NCBI RefSeq assembly: GCF_000980895.1
Contig: NZ_LAZX01000088.1
Span: forward strand, 1 to 64,000
Direction: 5' to 3'
Origin: Sphingomonas sp. Ag1
Lineage (GTDB): Bacteria; Pseudomonadota; Alphaproteobacteria; Sphingomonadales; Sphingomonadaceae
DNA length: 64,000 bases
The notes under the pieces were generated by a model, which worked only from the letters and a program-made list of their open reading frames with translations, was not told where the DNA came from and ran no database searches. Position numbers and translations under genes: made by a program. This document shows, one piece after another, positions 37,184 to 47,230 of this stretch (position 1 is its first letter; every line of letters begins with the position of its first letter).

Positions 37184-38509
37184 ATGGCCTTTGCGGACAT
37201 CTTCAATCGTAAGCGCAAACCGCTCGACGAGGGCGAAGGGGAAGGTGTCTCGCCCGTCGGCGGCGAGCTCGCCGGAAACGAAGCGGTCCGTCGCAAGCAG
37301 CGCATGCTCTTGGCCGGTGCCGCCGGTGTCGGCCTTCTGGTCTCGTCGATGTGGATCTTCAGCGGCGACGACGTGTCGAAGACCTCGGATGGCGACGAGG
37401 CCGAAAAGGTCGAGGTTTCGACCAAGGACCTCGTCAACCGGAACCTGTCTCAACAGGAGTGGATGGCGCTGTCGGAAAACCGCTTCGCTTCGACGGAGAA
37501 CCAGCTCAAGTCGGTGAACGGTCAGACGGCGCGGGTAGACAACCTCGCCGCGCAAGTCGAGGCGCTAAAGGGCCAGAACCAAGCGATGCAGGCCGACGGG
37601 CAGCGGGTGCTCTCTGCCTACCAGGCTGAAAACGAGCAGCTCCGCAAGCAGCTGAACGAGCGCCCTACGGCGCCCGCGCCGGCACCGGGGCCGGCAGCCA
37701 TGTACGGGCCGAATGGCCCGCAGGCCTATCAGCGACCTGACGCCGGGGCAGGAGCCCCGGGAGCGCTCTCGGTGAGCCGGTCGGCGGAAGTCAAGATGGT
37801 CAGCTTCTCGACCACCGACACAGGAACCGCGTCGAGGGTCACCAAGGGAAATACGGTCTATACCGACAGCCCGAACTACCTGCCGCCCAATAGCTTTGCC
37901 TCCGCCAAGGTGATCGTCGGAGTCGACGCTGCGGCCGGGGTGAACAGCCAGACCGATCCGCTTCCCGTCGTTCTGCGTGTGACGGGGCCGGCGCGGTCGG
38001 TGCTGCAAAACGGCAAGCTTCTTACGACCAAGATTCAGGGCTGCTTGATCAACGGCGCCGCGCGCGGCGAACTGTCGAGCGAAAAGGTCTACGTCAAGCT
38101 GCAGAAGATGACCTGTCCGCAACCCGGTGGGCGCTATGCGGTCTCCGAGGTCAAAGGGTTCATTGCCTTCGGCGGCAAGACCGGAGTGCGCGGCCGGGTC
38201 GTCTCCCGTGAAGGCGGTCTCGTCAGCCAAGCTTTCATCGCCGGCCTGGTCGGCGGGTTCGGGCGCGGCTTCTCGGCGAACGCCAATTCATTCCTGACGC
38301 AGCCCAACGTGACCGTGAACGGTCAGCGACAGAAGCTCGGGCTCGGAGACATCGCTCAAGGCGGGTTCGGGGAAGGCGTCGCTCAGAGCGGGGACATGGT
38401 CTCGAAATATCTGATCGAGCGCGCCGAGCAATATCAGCCGGTGATCGAGATGCCGACCGGCATCGATGTCGAAATCGTCTTCCTGGAGGGTGTCTATGTT
38501 CGGAATTGA
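37184..38509 (+). CDS. traB: Conjugal transfer protein TraB
   Basis: The 441-residue VirB10-like protein has a cytosolic N-terminus, one membrane helix at about residues 43-62, a predicted coiled coil (about 85-160) with a Pro/Ala-rich linker, and a C-terminal TrbI-like beta-barrel domain (PVVLRVTGPARSVLQNGKLL). It spans both membranes and joins TraK and TraV in the core complex. It starts 3 bases after traK. Confidence 0.9.
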   Translation: MAFADIFNRKRKPLDEGEGEGVSPVGGELAGNEAVRRKQRMLLAGAAGVGLLVSSMWIFSGDDVSKTSDGDEAEKVEVSTKDLVNRNLSQQEWMALSENRFASTENQLKSVNGQTARVDNLAAQVEALKGQNQAMQADGQRVLSAYQAENEQLRKQLNERPTAPAPAPGPAAMYGPNGPQAYQRPDAGAGAPGALSVSRSAEVKMVSFSTTDTGTASRVTKGNTVYTDSPNYLPPNSFASAKVIVGVDAAAGVNSQTDPLPVVLRVTGPARSVLQNGKLLTTKIQGCLINGAARGELSSEKVYVKLQKMTCPQPGGRYAVSEVKGFIAFGGKTGVRGRVVSREGGLVSQAFIAGLVGGFGRGFSANANSFLTQPNVTVNGQRQKLGLGDIAQGGFGEGVAQSGDMVSKYLIERAEQYQPVIEMPTGIDVEIVFLEGVYVRN

Positions 38510-39365
38510 TCGTCTGCGCCAGCGCCTTTCGCCAAAAGCGATGATGCTGCTCGCCGTGCCATTCGTGGGGGTCGCCAGCGTTGCCGTCGCCGCGCAGATC
38601 GCAAGCCCGGGCAACGTCGAGGTGGCCAGTCTCCTGAAGACCCGGCTGCCCAAAACGCCGCTGACGAAGGTCGATTGCGAGAAGGTGAAGGGGCTGTGCG
38701 AGGTCACGGCCGGCTCGAACCTCTTTTATGTCGACACCAAGGCCCGCTACCTGATCATCGGCCGGGTCTATGACATGGAGACGCGGCAGGACCTGACCGC
38801 GGCCCGGCTCCTCGAAATCAACCCCGACATGCTGGTGGGAGGCGCCGCGAAGGCCAATGCGGCGTCGGCGGATGGAGACGAAGAGTCGGCTCTCGCGCCG
38901 CCGCAGGGCCGGCTGCAGAAGACATCACTTCCGGCCCGGCCCGCCACGCTTTCGCTCGATGGCCTGCCGAAGGATGGCGCAATCGTGTGGGGGAATCCTG
39001 CGGGACAGACGGTCACGGTCTTCACCGATTTCCGCTGCGGCTACTGCCGCGCCCTCACCAACGTGCTGCGCAGCATGGATGTGCGCGTCGTGGAGCGTCC
39101 GATCTCCGTCCTCGGCAGCCGCGACATCGCCGATCGCGTCTATTGCGCGAAGAACCGGGAGGAAGCTCTCCACGCCGCTTATGCGGGCGAACCGTTCAAG
39201 GGCGGCGCGTCGTGCGACACCTCCGGGCTCGATGCCAATGAAGCGTTCGCACACAAGCACGGCCTGACCGGGACGCCGGTGATCGTGCGGAGCGATGGCG
39301 CGGTCCTCGAGGGCTACCGGCCGAAGGAGTTCCTGCTGAGCTGGATCAAGGAAGCACGGTCGTGA
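38496..39365 (+). CDS. DsbC-family thiol-disulfide isomerase of the tra operon
   Basis: The 289-residue exported protein has an N-terminal dimerisation-like domain and a thioredoxin domain with the redox motif FRCGYCRAL and the cis-Pro loop TGTPVIV. ATG 38496 overlaps the end of traB; the open frame starts 10 codons earlier but that overlaps more of traB. Such proteins help fold the Cys-rich TraU, TraN and TraH. It is coupled by a 4-base overlap to traV. Confidence 0.87.
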   Translation: MFGIDRLRQRLSPKAMMLLAVPFVGVASVAVAAQIASPGNVEVASLLKTRLPKTPLTKVDCEKVKGLCEVTAGSNLFYVDTKARYLIIGRVYDMETRQDLTAARLLEINPDMLVGGAAKANAASADGDEESALAPPQGRLQKTSLPARPATLSLDGLPKDGAIVWGNPAGQTVTVFTDFRCGYCRALTNVLRSMDVRVVERPISVLGSRDIADRVYCAKNREEALHAAYAGEPFKGGASCDTSGLDANEAFAHKHGLTGTPVIVRSDGAVLEGYRPKEFLLSWIKEARS

Positions 39366-40414
39366 GCGCCCGCGTCCGCTCGTGCCGCTCCGCCCTGTGC
39401 GTCGCCAGCCTGCTGGCGCTTACTGGGTGCGCGACCCTCGGTGGCAACGTCAAGGGCAGCTTCTCGTGCCAGGCACCCGACGGAATCTGCGCTCCCTCCT
39501 CGACGATCGACGATCGCGCCATGGCGATGATCTCGGGCGAGGCCGGCGACGTCATGATCCCCGCGGGACCATACCAAGCCGCGCCGCAGCCGCCGCAGCG
39601 TTCAACGCGGACCGCGCTCGCGTCGCCTCGCGCCGCGACCGGCGAAACGCCTGCCGCCCGGACGCGCGAAAAGGTGCTCCGGATCGTCTTCCAACCCTAT
39701 GTCGACGATCGCGGCCGCCTCCACGAGGCCAGCGCTGTTCACACCGTGGTGCAGTCCGAATGGCAGGCGGAGGCCCTCGCCGACGCGAGACCAATCCCCG
39801 ACCGCAATGCGGCCGCGGCCGCGCCGGCCGAGCTGAGCCTTGTCGAGGCGGTCGATCGTGAGGCGCCGGGAACCGTCGACATCGCTGCGTTCGATCCTAA
39901 CTTGCCAGATCCCGCCGTCGTGGCCGCGGCGCGCGCGCGGGGTTCCGACCCCGTTGCCGCCATCAAGGCGGACGTTGCGAAGCGTCTGACAGCGAAGCCC
40001 GAGCGGCGCACCACGCGCTCGAGCCTGTCCGTCTCCGCTGACGCCCGAGCGTCTTCCGCTACATCGGAGACCGGAGCGGCGGCCTCTGCTTCGCAACCCG
40101 CAGTCGCCGACGCCAAGCCTCTCAAGGACCCCGCTCGACCCGCTGCGGTCCCGCCGGCCGTAAAAAACCGCCAGCCAGCGTCGCCGGCGTCATTGGCGAA
40201 GCAACCGGCGCTGGAGAGCGAGGGCGGGGCCAGCTCCGGCCCTGAAGCCATGGCGCGCGTGAAGGCGAGCGAGGCCTACCGGGATGCCGAGGCACATGTC
40301 CAAGGCGTCGCGCGGCAGGCCGGAGAAGACCCGGCACTTCCGAGCATGAAGCCTCTGACCAGCCCCACCATTCGCGCCGCGAGCTTTCCGGCGGCCGTCC
40401 CGGAGGACAAGTGA
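39362..40414 (+). CDS. traV: Outer-membrane lipoprotein TraV
   Basis: The 350-residue lipoprotein has a lipobox LLALTGC with Cys at residue 23 and the TraV-type segment SFSCQAPDGICAPS with two cysteines. The rest is Ala/Pro-rich and disordered, making it about twice as long as F TraV (171). TraV is the VirB7-like anchor of the outer core ring. It starts with GTG overlapping the preceding stop. Confidence 0.8.
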   Translation: MSARVRSCRSALCVASLLALTGCATLGGNVKGSFSCQAPDGICAPSSTIDDRAMAMISGEAGDVMIPAGPYQAAPQPPQRSTRTALASPRAATGETPAARTREKVLRIVFQPYVDDRGRLHEASAVHTVVQSEWQAEALADARPIPDRNAAAAAPAELSLVEAVDREAPGTVDIAAFDPNLPDPAVVAAARARGSDPVAAIKADVAKRLTAKPERRTTRSSLSVSADARASSATSETGAAASASQPAVADAKPLKDPARPAAVPPAVKNRQPASPASLAKQPALESEGGASSGPEAMARVKASEAYRDAEAHVQGVARQAGEDPALPSMKPLTSPTIRAASFPAAVPEDK

Positions 40415-43005
40415 TGAGCGCCAAGGCTGGCCTGTTCGACAACCTGCTGTCGGGCGTCTTCGGTGACAGCAAGCGCCCTGATGCGCAGCGGCCGGATCTT
40501 GCGGTGCCTATGCTCGCCCATTGGCTTCCGTACCGGAGCTACGATCCGAAAACTGCCATCTTCTACAACTCGTCTTCCCGAGGCTTCGTGATCGAGGTGT
40601 CGCCGCTGGTCGGTGCCGACGAGCGCACCGGCGAGATACTGACACAGTTCCTTTCCGAGGGAATCCCCGCGCCCGGTTGCCTTCAGTTCCACGACTGGAT
40701 GAGTCCCCGGGTCGGGGAGCGGCTCTCGAAGTGGTATCTGCCACGCTATTCCGCGAGCGGCGTCTATGAGCGGATGGCCAAGCATCGGGTCGACTTCCTG
40801 ACGGAAGGCGTCTGGAATTCGCTCTCGGCCGACGCACCGTTTTGCCTGCGCAATCATCGGGTCGCCATCTCCTATTCGACCCCGGAGAGCTCGAGCGTCT
40901 CCAATGAGGAGATCGTCGCCGTGATGGACGGCCTGGTCTCGGTGCTCGGCTCGATAGGCGTCTCGGCGCGGAAGATGGATCCGGTCGCGCTGATTGGCTG
41001 GATCGACGACATCACATCGCCGACCACCGCGGCGGGCGAGGACGTGGTCAGCTACAATCCGCTCGATCCGATCGCCGACCAGGCGGTGCGGCGCGACATC
41101 GAGATGCGAGTCGATCCGGATCGCATTCTGCTGCGGACCGAACGGTTTCGGCCAACGGGCAAGGAGGTCGATGGCGCGCCGGAAATCGGCGAGATCTATC
41201 CCGACGTCTTCGACGTTCGGTCGTTCTCCGTTCGCAATCTTCCGCAGCGCTGGGCACCCTGGGATTGCGCGCGCCTGATCGGTGACATGTTCGCCGACAA
41301 GCTGCGGATGCCCTGTCCGGTGGCCACCAACCTGTGCCTAGACTTCCCCGATCCGCAGGCGTCGAACAACAAGGCCAGCTTCAAGTTCATGCGGACCACG
41401 AGCCTCGCGGATTCGAAGTCCGCCCGGTTCTTGCCCCAGCTGCGCGATCAGTCGCAGGAGTGGAAGTTCGTCAACGACGAAATTCGGCAAGGGCGCAAGC
41501 TGGTGCGCCTGTTCTACAGCGTCACATCATTCTCGCCGAAGGGCAGGGGAGACGCCAACGAACGTATCCTGAAATCCGTCTACCGGGCGGCGGGCTGGGA
41601 TCTGCTCGACGATCGATACCTCCAGGTCATGGGCCTGCTCTGCGCGATGCCCATGACGATGGCGAACGGGCTGTCGAGGGATCTCGATCGCATGAAGCGC
41701 ATGCGCACGATGCTGAGTACCACCGCGGCGAACCTTGCTCCCATCCAGGGCGAATATCTCGGCGGCCATACGCCGCACCTCCTGCTGATCGGTCGACGGG
41801 GCCAGCCATTCTTCTGGAGCCCGTTCGAAAATGCGGCCGGCAACCACAATGTCGCGGTGTTCGGCAAGAGCGGCAGCGGCAAGTCCGTGGCGCTGCAGGA
41901 GCTGTGCGCCTCGCTGTGTGGCGCGGGATCCAAGGTGGTGGTCATCGATGATGGCCGGTCGTTCGAGCACTCGGCGAAATTGCAGGGCGGCGCTTTCGTC
42001 GAGTTCACCATGTCCAGCGGCTTCTGCCTGAACCCGTTCTCGATGATCGATGAAAAGCAGGCAGCCGAAGACGAGGACTATCTCCTCGACTGCATGGCGA
42101 TGCTCAAGGCGATCGTGAACCAGATGTCGCGGCACATCGACCGTCTGACCGACACGGAACGTGGCCTGATCGACGGGGCGGTCAACCGGGTCTGGGAAGC
42201 GCAGGGCCGTAACGGCTCGATCGACGATGTTATCGCCGCGCTCAACGATACCGGCCACGAACTGGCCTCGCACCTGGCAATCGCCATGATGCCGTTCTCG
42301 AGCGCAGGCACCTACGGCAAGTTCTTCAAGGGCGAGGTCTCGTTCGAACTGCAGGCTCAGCTTACCGTCTTCGAGCTCTCCGATCTCTCGTCGCGCGAGG
42401 AACTGCGCAGCGTCGTCCTGACGGCGATCATGTTCATGTCGCAGCAGATGATGCGGAAGGTCGACCGGTCCATACCCAAGGCGCTGCTGCTCGATGAGGC
42501 CTGGCAGATGCTGCGCGGCGGCGCGATGGCAGACTTCATCGAAACCTATGCCCGCACCTGCCGCAAATATGGCGCGTCGCTGGTCACGGCCACGCAATCG
42601 CTCAACGACTACTACAAATCCGCTGGCTCGATCGCGGCGCTCGAGAATAGCGACTGGTTTGTCATCCTTCAGCAGAAGCCCGAGACCATCGCGGATTTCA
42701 AGAAGCACGATCGCTTCGAGATGGACGACTACACCGACGCCTTGCTCCGCTCCCTGAAGAGGAACGGCTTCGAATATTCGGACATCATGATCAAGGGGCC
42801 CGACACCCTGGCCGTCGGCCGACTGGTCCTCGACCCCTTCTCCGCGGCGCTCTTCTCGTCGAGCCCACGGACCTTCGCCGCCATCGAGGCGATGGTCGCT
42901 GACGGGCTCAGCATGGACGAGGCGATCGAGCGGATCGCCTTCCCCAACAACCCCGAGAAATGGGCGACGCCCGCCGAAGATCCGGCGGCGATCGCGGCGG
43001 AGTGA
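40414..43005 (+). CDS. traC: Type IV secretion ATPase TraC
   Basis: The 863-residue VirB4-type ATPase has Walker A GKSGSGKSV and Walker B ALLLDEAWQM, and drives pilus assembly. ATG 40414 is preferred because GGAGGA ends 6 bases upstream; a GTG at 40411 is also in frame. Length is close to F TraC (875). It is followed after 4 bases by a small membrane protein gene. Confidence 0.93.
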   Translation: MSAKAGLFDNLLSGVFGDSKRPDAQRPDLAVPMLAHWLPYRSYDPKTAIFYNSSSRGFVIEVSPLVGADERTGEILTQFLSEGIPAPGCLQFHDWMSPRVGERLSKWYLPRYSASGVYERMAKHRVDFLTEGVWNSLSADAPFCLRNHRVAISYSTPESSSVSNEEIVAVMDGLVSVLGSIGVSARKMDPVALIGWIDDITSPTTAAGEDVVSYNPLDPIADQAVRRDIEMRVDPDRILLRTERFRPTGKEVDGAPEIGEIYPDVFDVRSFSVRNLPQRWAPWDCARLIGDMFADKLRMPCPVATNLCLDFPDPQASNNKASFKFMRTTSLADSKSARFLPQLRDQSQEWKFVNDEIRQGRKLVRLFYSVTSFSPKGRGDANERILKSVYRAAGWDLLDDRYLQVMGLLCAMPMTMANGLSRDLDRMKRMRTMLSTTAANLAPIQGEYLGGHTPHLLLIGRRGQPFFWSPFENAAGNHNVAVFGKSGSGKSVALQELCASLCGAGSKVVVIDDGRSFEHSAKLQGGAFVEFTMSSGFCLNPFSMIDEKQAAEDEDYLLDCMAMLKAIVNQMSRHIDRLTDTERGLIDGAVNRVWEAQGRNGSIDDVIAALNDTGHELASHLAIAMMPFSSAGTYGKFFKGEVSFELQAQLTVFELSDLSSREELRSVVLTAIMFMSQQMMRKVDRSIPKALLLDEAWQMLRGGAMADFIETYARTCRKYGASLVTATQSLNDYYKSAGSIAALENSDWFVILQQKPETIADFKKHDRFEMDDYTDALLRSLKRNGFEYSDIMIKGPDTLAVGRLVLDPFSAALFSSSPRTFAAIEAMVADGLSMDEAIERIAFPNNPEKWATPAEDPAAIAAE

Positions 43006-43009
43006 ACCG

Positions 43010-43366
43010 ATGGCGACCCTGGCTCCTGCCGACGCCGACAGCACCCGGCAGCGGCGCAAGATCGACCTCGGCTTCCTGCTCTATTTCTACCTCCACATTG
43101 CGGGGTTCCTCGCCTCGACCCTGCTGATCACATGGGGGCTGTTCGTCCTGTTCTTCCTCACGATCGGCGGTCTCTCCGTCGACGGAATGATGCACCAGCT
43201 CAACAACCTGGCGGGCCGCTACGTCTCGGCGGACGCGGCGCGCGTGGCGTCATTCAAGCATGTCCTGTTCGTCGCGCACATGCCTCTGGCCGCGGCGATC
43301 ATCTTCTTCCGCCGCCACAGCATCCTGCCCTCGCGCGACCCCAAGCGGAGCAACGACAATGGCTGA
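43010..43366 (+). CDS. Small membrane protein inside the tra operon
   Basis: The 118-residue protein has a basic N-terminus and two or three membrane segments (FLLYFYLHIAGFLASTLLI, WGLFVLFFLTIGGLSV, LFVAHMPLAAAIIFF). It does not match an F-plasmid protein I recognise. It lies between traC and trbI and overlaps trbI by 8 bases, so a role in the inner-membrane part of the apparatus is plausible. Confidence 0.65.
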   Translation: MATLAPADADSTRQRRKIDLGFLLYFYLHIAGFLASTLLITWGLFVLFFLTIGGLSVDGMMHQLNNLAGRYVSADAARVASFKHVLFVAHMPLAAAIIFFRRHSILPSRDPKRSNDNG

Positions 43367-44018
43367 TCAGCCCGAACTCGATCTTCCCCCTCCCGCGAGT
43401 CACTCGTCGCCCGCGAGATTGTCCCGCGCGCAGCGGGGCTTCGCAGGGCTCACCCGCACGCAGCTGCTCCTGGGCGTTGCCCTTGTGCTGGGGCTCGTCT
43501 GGTCGATGTGGGTCACCAAGGCACTGCTCGCACCGCGAGAGGAGCACATCGTCAAGGCAAGTCTGTCCAACATCGTCGGCGAGTATGTGAACGCGCAGGC
43601 GCGCTCGGCATCGCCGCCGGCCCAGGTCGAAGCCGAGATGCGCGCGTTCATGTCCTCGCTCGACCATGAGCTGCAACGACGGAGCGCTAGCGGCCAAGTG
43701 GTCCTCGTCGGGGAGGCGGTGCTCACGAAGAACGTGCCCGACATCACCGACAGTCTCAGGAAAGCTGTCTACGCAAGCGGCGTCCGACAGCCCAGGCAGG
43801 CGAGCGCTCAGGAGTTGCAGCAGCTCCAGCAACAACTGCCGCCGGCGCCGATCCCGCAAGCATTTGCCGGCCCGGCGGCCACGATCGATCCCATGGCTGC
43901 CGCGCCGCAGAACATGGTGCCGCAGCAGGCGATGCCGGGCGGCATGCCTGCGGCGCCGACCGCGCCCGGCGCCTCGATCTCGACCTTCGGAGGCCAAGAT
44001 GGCGGCAACGGCCAATAG
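43359..44018 (+). CDS. trbI: F-type conjugal transfer protein TrbI
   Basis: The 219-residue protein has one membrane helix (about residues 33-52), then the TrbI segment GQVVLVGEAVLTKNVPDITD, and a Gln/Pro/Ala-rich tail. F TrbI is 128 residues, so the tail of roughly 80 residues is extra. ATG 43359 overlaps the previous gene. TrbI affects pilus retraction in F. Confidence 0.8.
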   Translation: MADQPELDLPPPASHSSPARLSRAQRGFAGLTRTQLLLGVALVLGLVWSMWVTKALLAPREEHIVKASLSNIVGEYVNAQARSASPPAQVEAEMRAFMSSLDHELQRRSASGQVVLVGEAVLTKNVPDITDSLRKAVYASGVRQPRQASAQELQQLQQQLPPAPIPQAFAGPAATIDPMAAAPQNMVPQQAMPGGMPAAPTAPGASISTFGGQDGGNGQ

Positions 44019-44535
44019 GGCGCCGGCGACCGTATGGCGACCGCGCAAGCGGCTATGGGGGCTGTTCGCCGCTTTCGTTGCCGGCAGCGTCGTGCTCGGG
44101 GCGATCAGCGATTGGCGCGAAGATCATGCGCTGCTGATCAACACGACGGAATCGCTGCCGAACTGGGCCTTCCTCATCCATCGCAACAAGCTACCGGCCC
44201 GGGGCGATTACGTTTTCTTCGATCCTCCGGCGAGCGAGCTGGTCCGGGCGCACTTCGGCCCCAAGCCGCAGATGTTCGGGAAGATCGTCTATGGCATGCC
44301 CGGCGACATAGTGCGGCACTGGCACCTCGCGGTGACCGTGAATGGTCGCATCGTGGCCTACACCAAGCCCAGGACGAAGTCAGGCGAACCGCTGGCGATC
44401 GGCCCGAGCGGCGTGATTCCTGCTGGCTGCTATTATGTCGGCACACCTCACAAGGACGGCTTCGATTCCCGCTACGCTGCGATCGGCTTCGCCTGTCAGC
44501 GACAGATCGTGGGCACCGGGGAGGCGATCCTGTGA
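43999..44535 (+). CDS. S26-family signal peptidase (TraF of RP4 type)
   Basis: The 178-residue membrane protein has an N-terminal helix, then INTTESLPNWAF with the catalytic Ser of S26 peptidases, and KIVYGMPGD around the catalytic Lys region. It probably processes pilin or other exported tra products. ATG 43999 overlaps the end of trbI, and its stop overlaps traW. F itself uses host LepB, so a dedicated enzyme is a feature of this lineage. Confidence 0.82.
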   Translation: MAATANRAPATVWRPRKRLWGLFAAFVAGSVVLGAISDWREDHALLINTTESLPNWAFLIHRNKLPARGDYVFFDPPASELVRAHFGPKPQMFGKIVYGMPGDIVRHWHLAVTVNGRIVAYTKPRTKSGEPLAIGPSGVIPAGCYYVGTPHKDGFDSRYAAIGFACQRQIVGTGEAIL

Positions 44536-45188
44536 TCCGCTGGCTGGCTCCGCTCGCCGGCATCGCCAGCCTCGGGGCGGCGGTCCTGCTCACCGGATCC
44601 GAGCGGGGGGAGGCCCGTGATTTCGGCCAGATGGGGCAGACGTTTCCTGTCGCCGAGGCGGACCTACTCTCGACCATCGAGGCACGCCTCAAGCGCGCCC
44701 AGGCGACCGGTGAGATGGATCGCGTGAACGCTGCCTTCGCCAAGCGAGCGGAAGCGAAGGTCCGACGGCCCGTGCCAGTCGCGGGGATGTCTCCGGCCGA
44801 ACAAGCGCGGACCTGGAACTATGATCCGACGATCACGCTCGAGCGGGAGATCCGGGACCATAAGGGACAGGTGATCGCCGCCGCAGGCCAGAGGATCAAT
44901 CCGCTCGACTTCGTGTCGATGCGCCAGAGCCTGGTGTTCGTCGACGGCGATGACGCCGCGCAGGTCGATTGGGCGACCAAGCGGTTCACCGAACTCAACG
45001 CGAAGATCATCTTCGTCAACGGCTCGCCGATCGAATCCATGACGACGCGCAAGCGCCGGTTCTTCTTCGATCAGGAGGGCCGCCTCACCGGCAAGTTCGG
45101 CATCCGGCACACGCCGGCTGTCGTCTCACAGGCGGGCAAGCTGCTGCAGGTGTCGGAGACCGTCCTGAAACCGGGAGGGCGGAGCTGA
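44532..45188 (+). CDS. traW: Conjugal transfer protein TraW
   Basis: The 218-residue secreted protein has a signal peptide and the TraW core (GMSPAEQARTWNYDPTITLE, then KIIFVNGSPIES and GIRHTPAVVSQ). TraW is needed for F pilus assembly and is often fused to or paired with TrbC. The GTG start overlaps the peptidase stop by 4 bases. Confidence 0.87.
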   Translation: MIRWLAPLAGIASLGAAVLLTGSERGEARDFGQMGQTFPVAEADLLSTIEARLKRAQATGEMDRVNAAFAKRAEAKVRRPVPVAGMSPAEQARTWNYDPTITLEREIRDHKGQVIAAAGQRINPLDFVSMRQSLVFVDGDDAAQVDWATKRFTELNAKIIFVNGSPIESMTTRKRRFFFDQEGRLTGKFGIRHTPAVVSQAGKLLQVSETVLKPGGRS

Positions 45189-45457
45189 TGCCACTATGGC
45201 TCGACTTCCTGCGCACGCCGATGGCGGCACCGGAAACGCGATCACTGCGCCGCATGCGCCTTATATGGCAGGGCCTCTGCCTCTCGGTGGCACTGGTCGT
45301 GGGCTTCTTCCAGCCGATCCACTCTGTGCTTGGGCGTGCCGTACCTTGCCTGGTATTGGCGCTGCTGGTCGCAGCCGGTCTATACACCTGGCTCTATCTC
45401 CACCGGAAGAACGCCGCCGACAACGCCTTCCTCGAGCGGACCGGGGAGGCGAAATGA
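45188..45457 (+). CDS. Small two-helix membrane protein between traW and traU
   Basis: The 89-residue protein has membrane helices at about residues 27-42 and 49-70, a basic segment before the first and a charged tail. The start shares bases with the traW stop (TGATG) and its end overlaps traU, so it is firmly embedded in the operon. No F-plasmid counterpart is recognised. Confidence 0.65.
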   Translation: MPLWLDFLRTPMAAPETRSLRRMRLIWQGLCLSVALVVGFFQPIHSVLGRAVPCLVLALLVAAGLYTWLYLHRKNAADNAFLERTGEAK

Positions 45458-46473
45458 TGCGGTGGCTGCGCGCCTTCGTCGGCGTCCTTGGCCTGCTGCT
45501 CGTGATGGTGGCGTTGACGCCACGCGCGGAGGCGGCCCCGACCTGCACCGGCAAGTTCGTGAACCCCATCACCGACGTCTGCTGGTCATGCTTGTTCCCG
45601 CTCTCGATCGGAGGAGCAAAAATCTGGCCGGGAAGCCGGCCGGATACGAACAATCCCGCCTCTCCGATCTGTGCCTGCGCCGACCCGCTGCCGCGCATCG
45701 GCATCTCGGTCGGATTCTGGGAGCCCGTCCGGCTCGCCGACGTGACGATGAAGCCATGGTGCTTTCCCAACCTCGGCGGCACCCGCATCGCGCCCGGTTT
45801 CGATATCGGCCAGGGCTACCTCGCGGGTCCATCGATGGTGGGCGGTCGGTCGCAGAGCACGGCCAAGTGGCACGTCCACTGGTACGTCTATCCGCTCCTC
45901 TACTGGATGGAGATCCTGACCGATTTCCTCTGCTTCGAGCAGGCCTCCTTCGACATTGCGTACATGACGGAGATCGACCCGCTCTGGCAAGATGACTCGC
46001 TCACCGCGATCATCAATCCCGAGGCCATCGTCTTCGCCAACCCGATCGCCCAGGCGGCCTGCGCGGGCGATTGCATCGCCGGGACTGCGGCCTTGCCCCT
46101 CGATGCGCTGTTCTGGTGCGCGGGCTGCCAGGGCAGCATGTATCCCCTCAACGGCAATATCCCGGCGTCGATCGGGCACGTCCAGTCGTCCCGCCTCGCG
46201 CTGTCCCGTTTCGCCTACAAGATGCACCGAGAGGGGCTCGCATGGGGCACGATGGGCTCCGAGGGTCTCTGCAAGAAGTACCTCATGCCGATCATGCGGA
46301 AGCAGCAATATCGCTTCCAGATGGTGAACCCGATCCCGACGGTCAGCGGGCGGTTTGCCTGCTCGGCGATCGGCGCGTCGACCATGCCGCCGGATGCCGG
46401 CCGAGCCTTCCCCGCCGGCGGCGAGGACATGGGCTACCTGGTTTGGCGCAAACGCAACTGCTGCGTGTTCTGA
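45454..46473 (+). CDS. traU: Conjugal transfer protein TraU
   Basis: The 339-residue secreted, Cys-rich protein carries typical TraU blocks: GKFVNPITDVCWSCLFPLSI, ICACADPLPRIGISVGFWEP and WCFPNLGG. TraU is periplasmic and needed for DNA transfer. It follows the 89-residue gene with a 4-base overlap; a second ATG lies one codon downstream. Confidence 0.93.
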   Translation: MMRWLRAFVGVLGLLLVMVALTPRAEAAPTCTGKFVNPITDVCWSCLFPLSIGGAKIWPGSRPDTNNPASPICACADPLPRIGISVGFWEPVRLADVTMKPWCFPNLGGTRIAPGFDIGQGYLAGPSMVGGRSQSTAKWHVHWYVYPLLYWMEILTDFLCFEQASFDIAYMTEIDPLWQDDSLTAIINPEAIVFANPIAQAACAGDCIAGTAALPLDALFWCAGCQGSMYPLNGNIPASIGHVQSSRLALSRFAYKMHREGLAWGTMGSEGLCKKYLMPIMRKQQYRFQMVNPIPTVSGRFACSAIGASTMPPDAGRAFPAGGEDMGYLVWRKRNCCVF

Positions 46474-46483
46474 GGAGGGAAGC

Positions 46484-47230
46484 ATGCGCCTTCTGACATT
46501 GGGCATCACGGCTCTTCTCACCACTGCCGGCCTCTCGGCGCTCCTTGCCCAAACCGTTGACGGGGTCGACGTCCAGGCCGTGAAGAAGCGTGCCGCGGAC
46601 CTTGCTGCGGAGGCACAGGCTTTCGTCGACCAGGTGAAGGACCGCGGCGATGAGTTCCGCGAGCAGGCAACCGTCGTGCGCAAGTCGGGCATGGACAACA
46701 TGCAGCGCGTCGCGGCAACCGAATTGCCAAAGGGACCGGACGGCAAGATCGACTTCGATGAGCTCGTCCAGGGGGCAGCGACGAACGCGAACATTCCCGG
46801 CGGCGACGCGCCACAGTTCATCGTCTTCGCCAGCCTGTCGATGCCGACGGCCTCGCTCAAGCAGCTGATCGCCGACACCGCGAGGGCAGGGGGCGTCGTC
46901 GTCTTCCGCGGTTTCCCCAACAACTCGGCCAAGGAATTCGCCGGTCGGCTCGGGCAGATCGTGCAGAAGGACGACATGCCGAACATCGGCATCGATCCTC
47001 GCCTCTTCCGCGCCTTCGGCGTGCAAGCGGTACCGACCTACGTCGCCGTCTCCTCGACCTTCGACCTGTGCGCGGGCTTCTCCTGCGAAACCAGGGTACC
47101 ACCCCATGATCGCATGGAGGGCAACGTCACGGTCGACTATGCCCTCAACACCTTCGCCCAGGCCAACGGTCCCGGCGCGCGGATTGCCTCGGTCGCGCTC
47201 GAAAACCTCGCGCGGAGCCGGCGCCAGTGA
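46484..47230 (+). CDS. trbC: Type-F pilin assembly protein TrbC
   Basis: The 248-residue secreted protein has a signal peptide, an N-terminal helical region and the TrbC thioredoxin-like core (PQFIVFASLSMPTASLKQLI, then VPTYVAVSS). It lacks a CxxC and is not expected to be redox active. It starts 11 bases after traU with a GGAGGGA site, and its stop overlaps traN. Confidence 0.88.
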   Translation: MRLLTLGITALLTTAGLSALLAQTVDGVDVQAVKKRAADLAAEAQAFVDQVKDRGDEFREQATVVRKSGMDNMQRVAATELPKGPDGKIDFDELVQGAATNANIPGGDAPQFIVFASLSMPTASLKQLIADTARAGGVVVFRGFPNNSAKEFAGRLGQIVQKDDMPNIGIDPRLFRAFGVQAVPTYVAVSSTFDLCAGFSCETRVPPHDRMEGNVTVDYALNTFAQANGPGARIASVALENLARSRRQ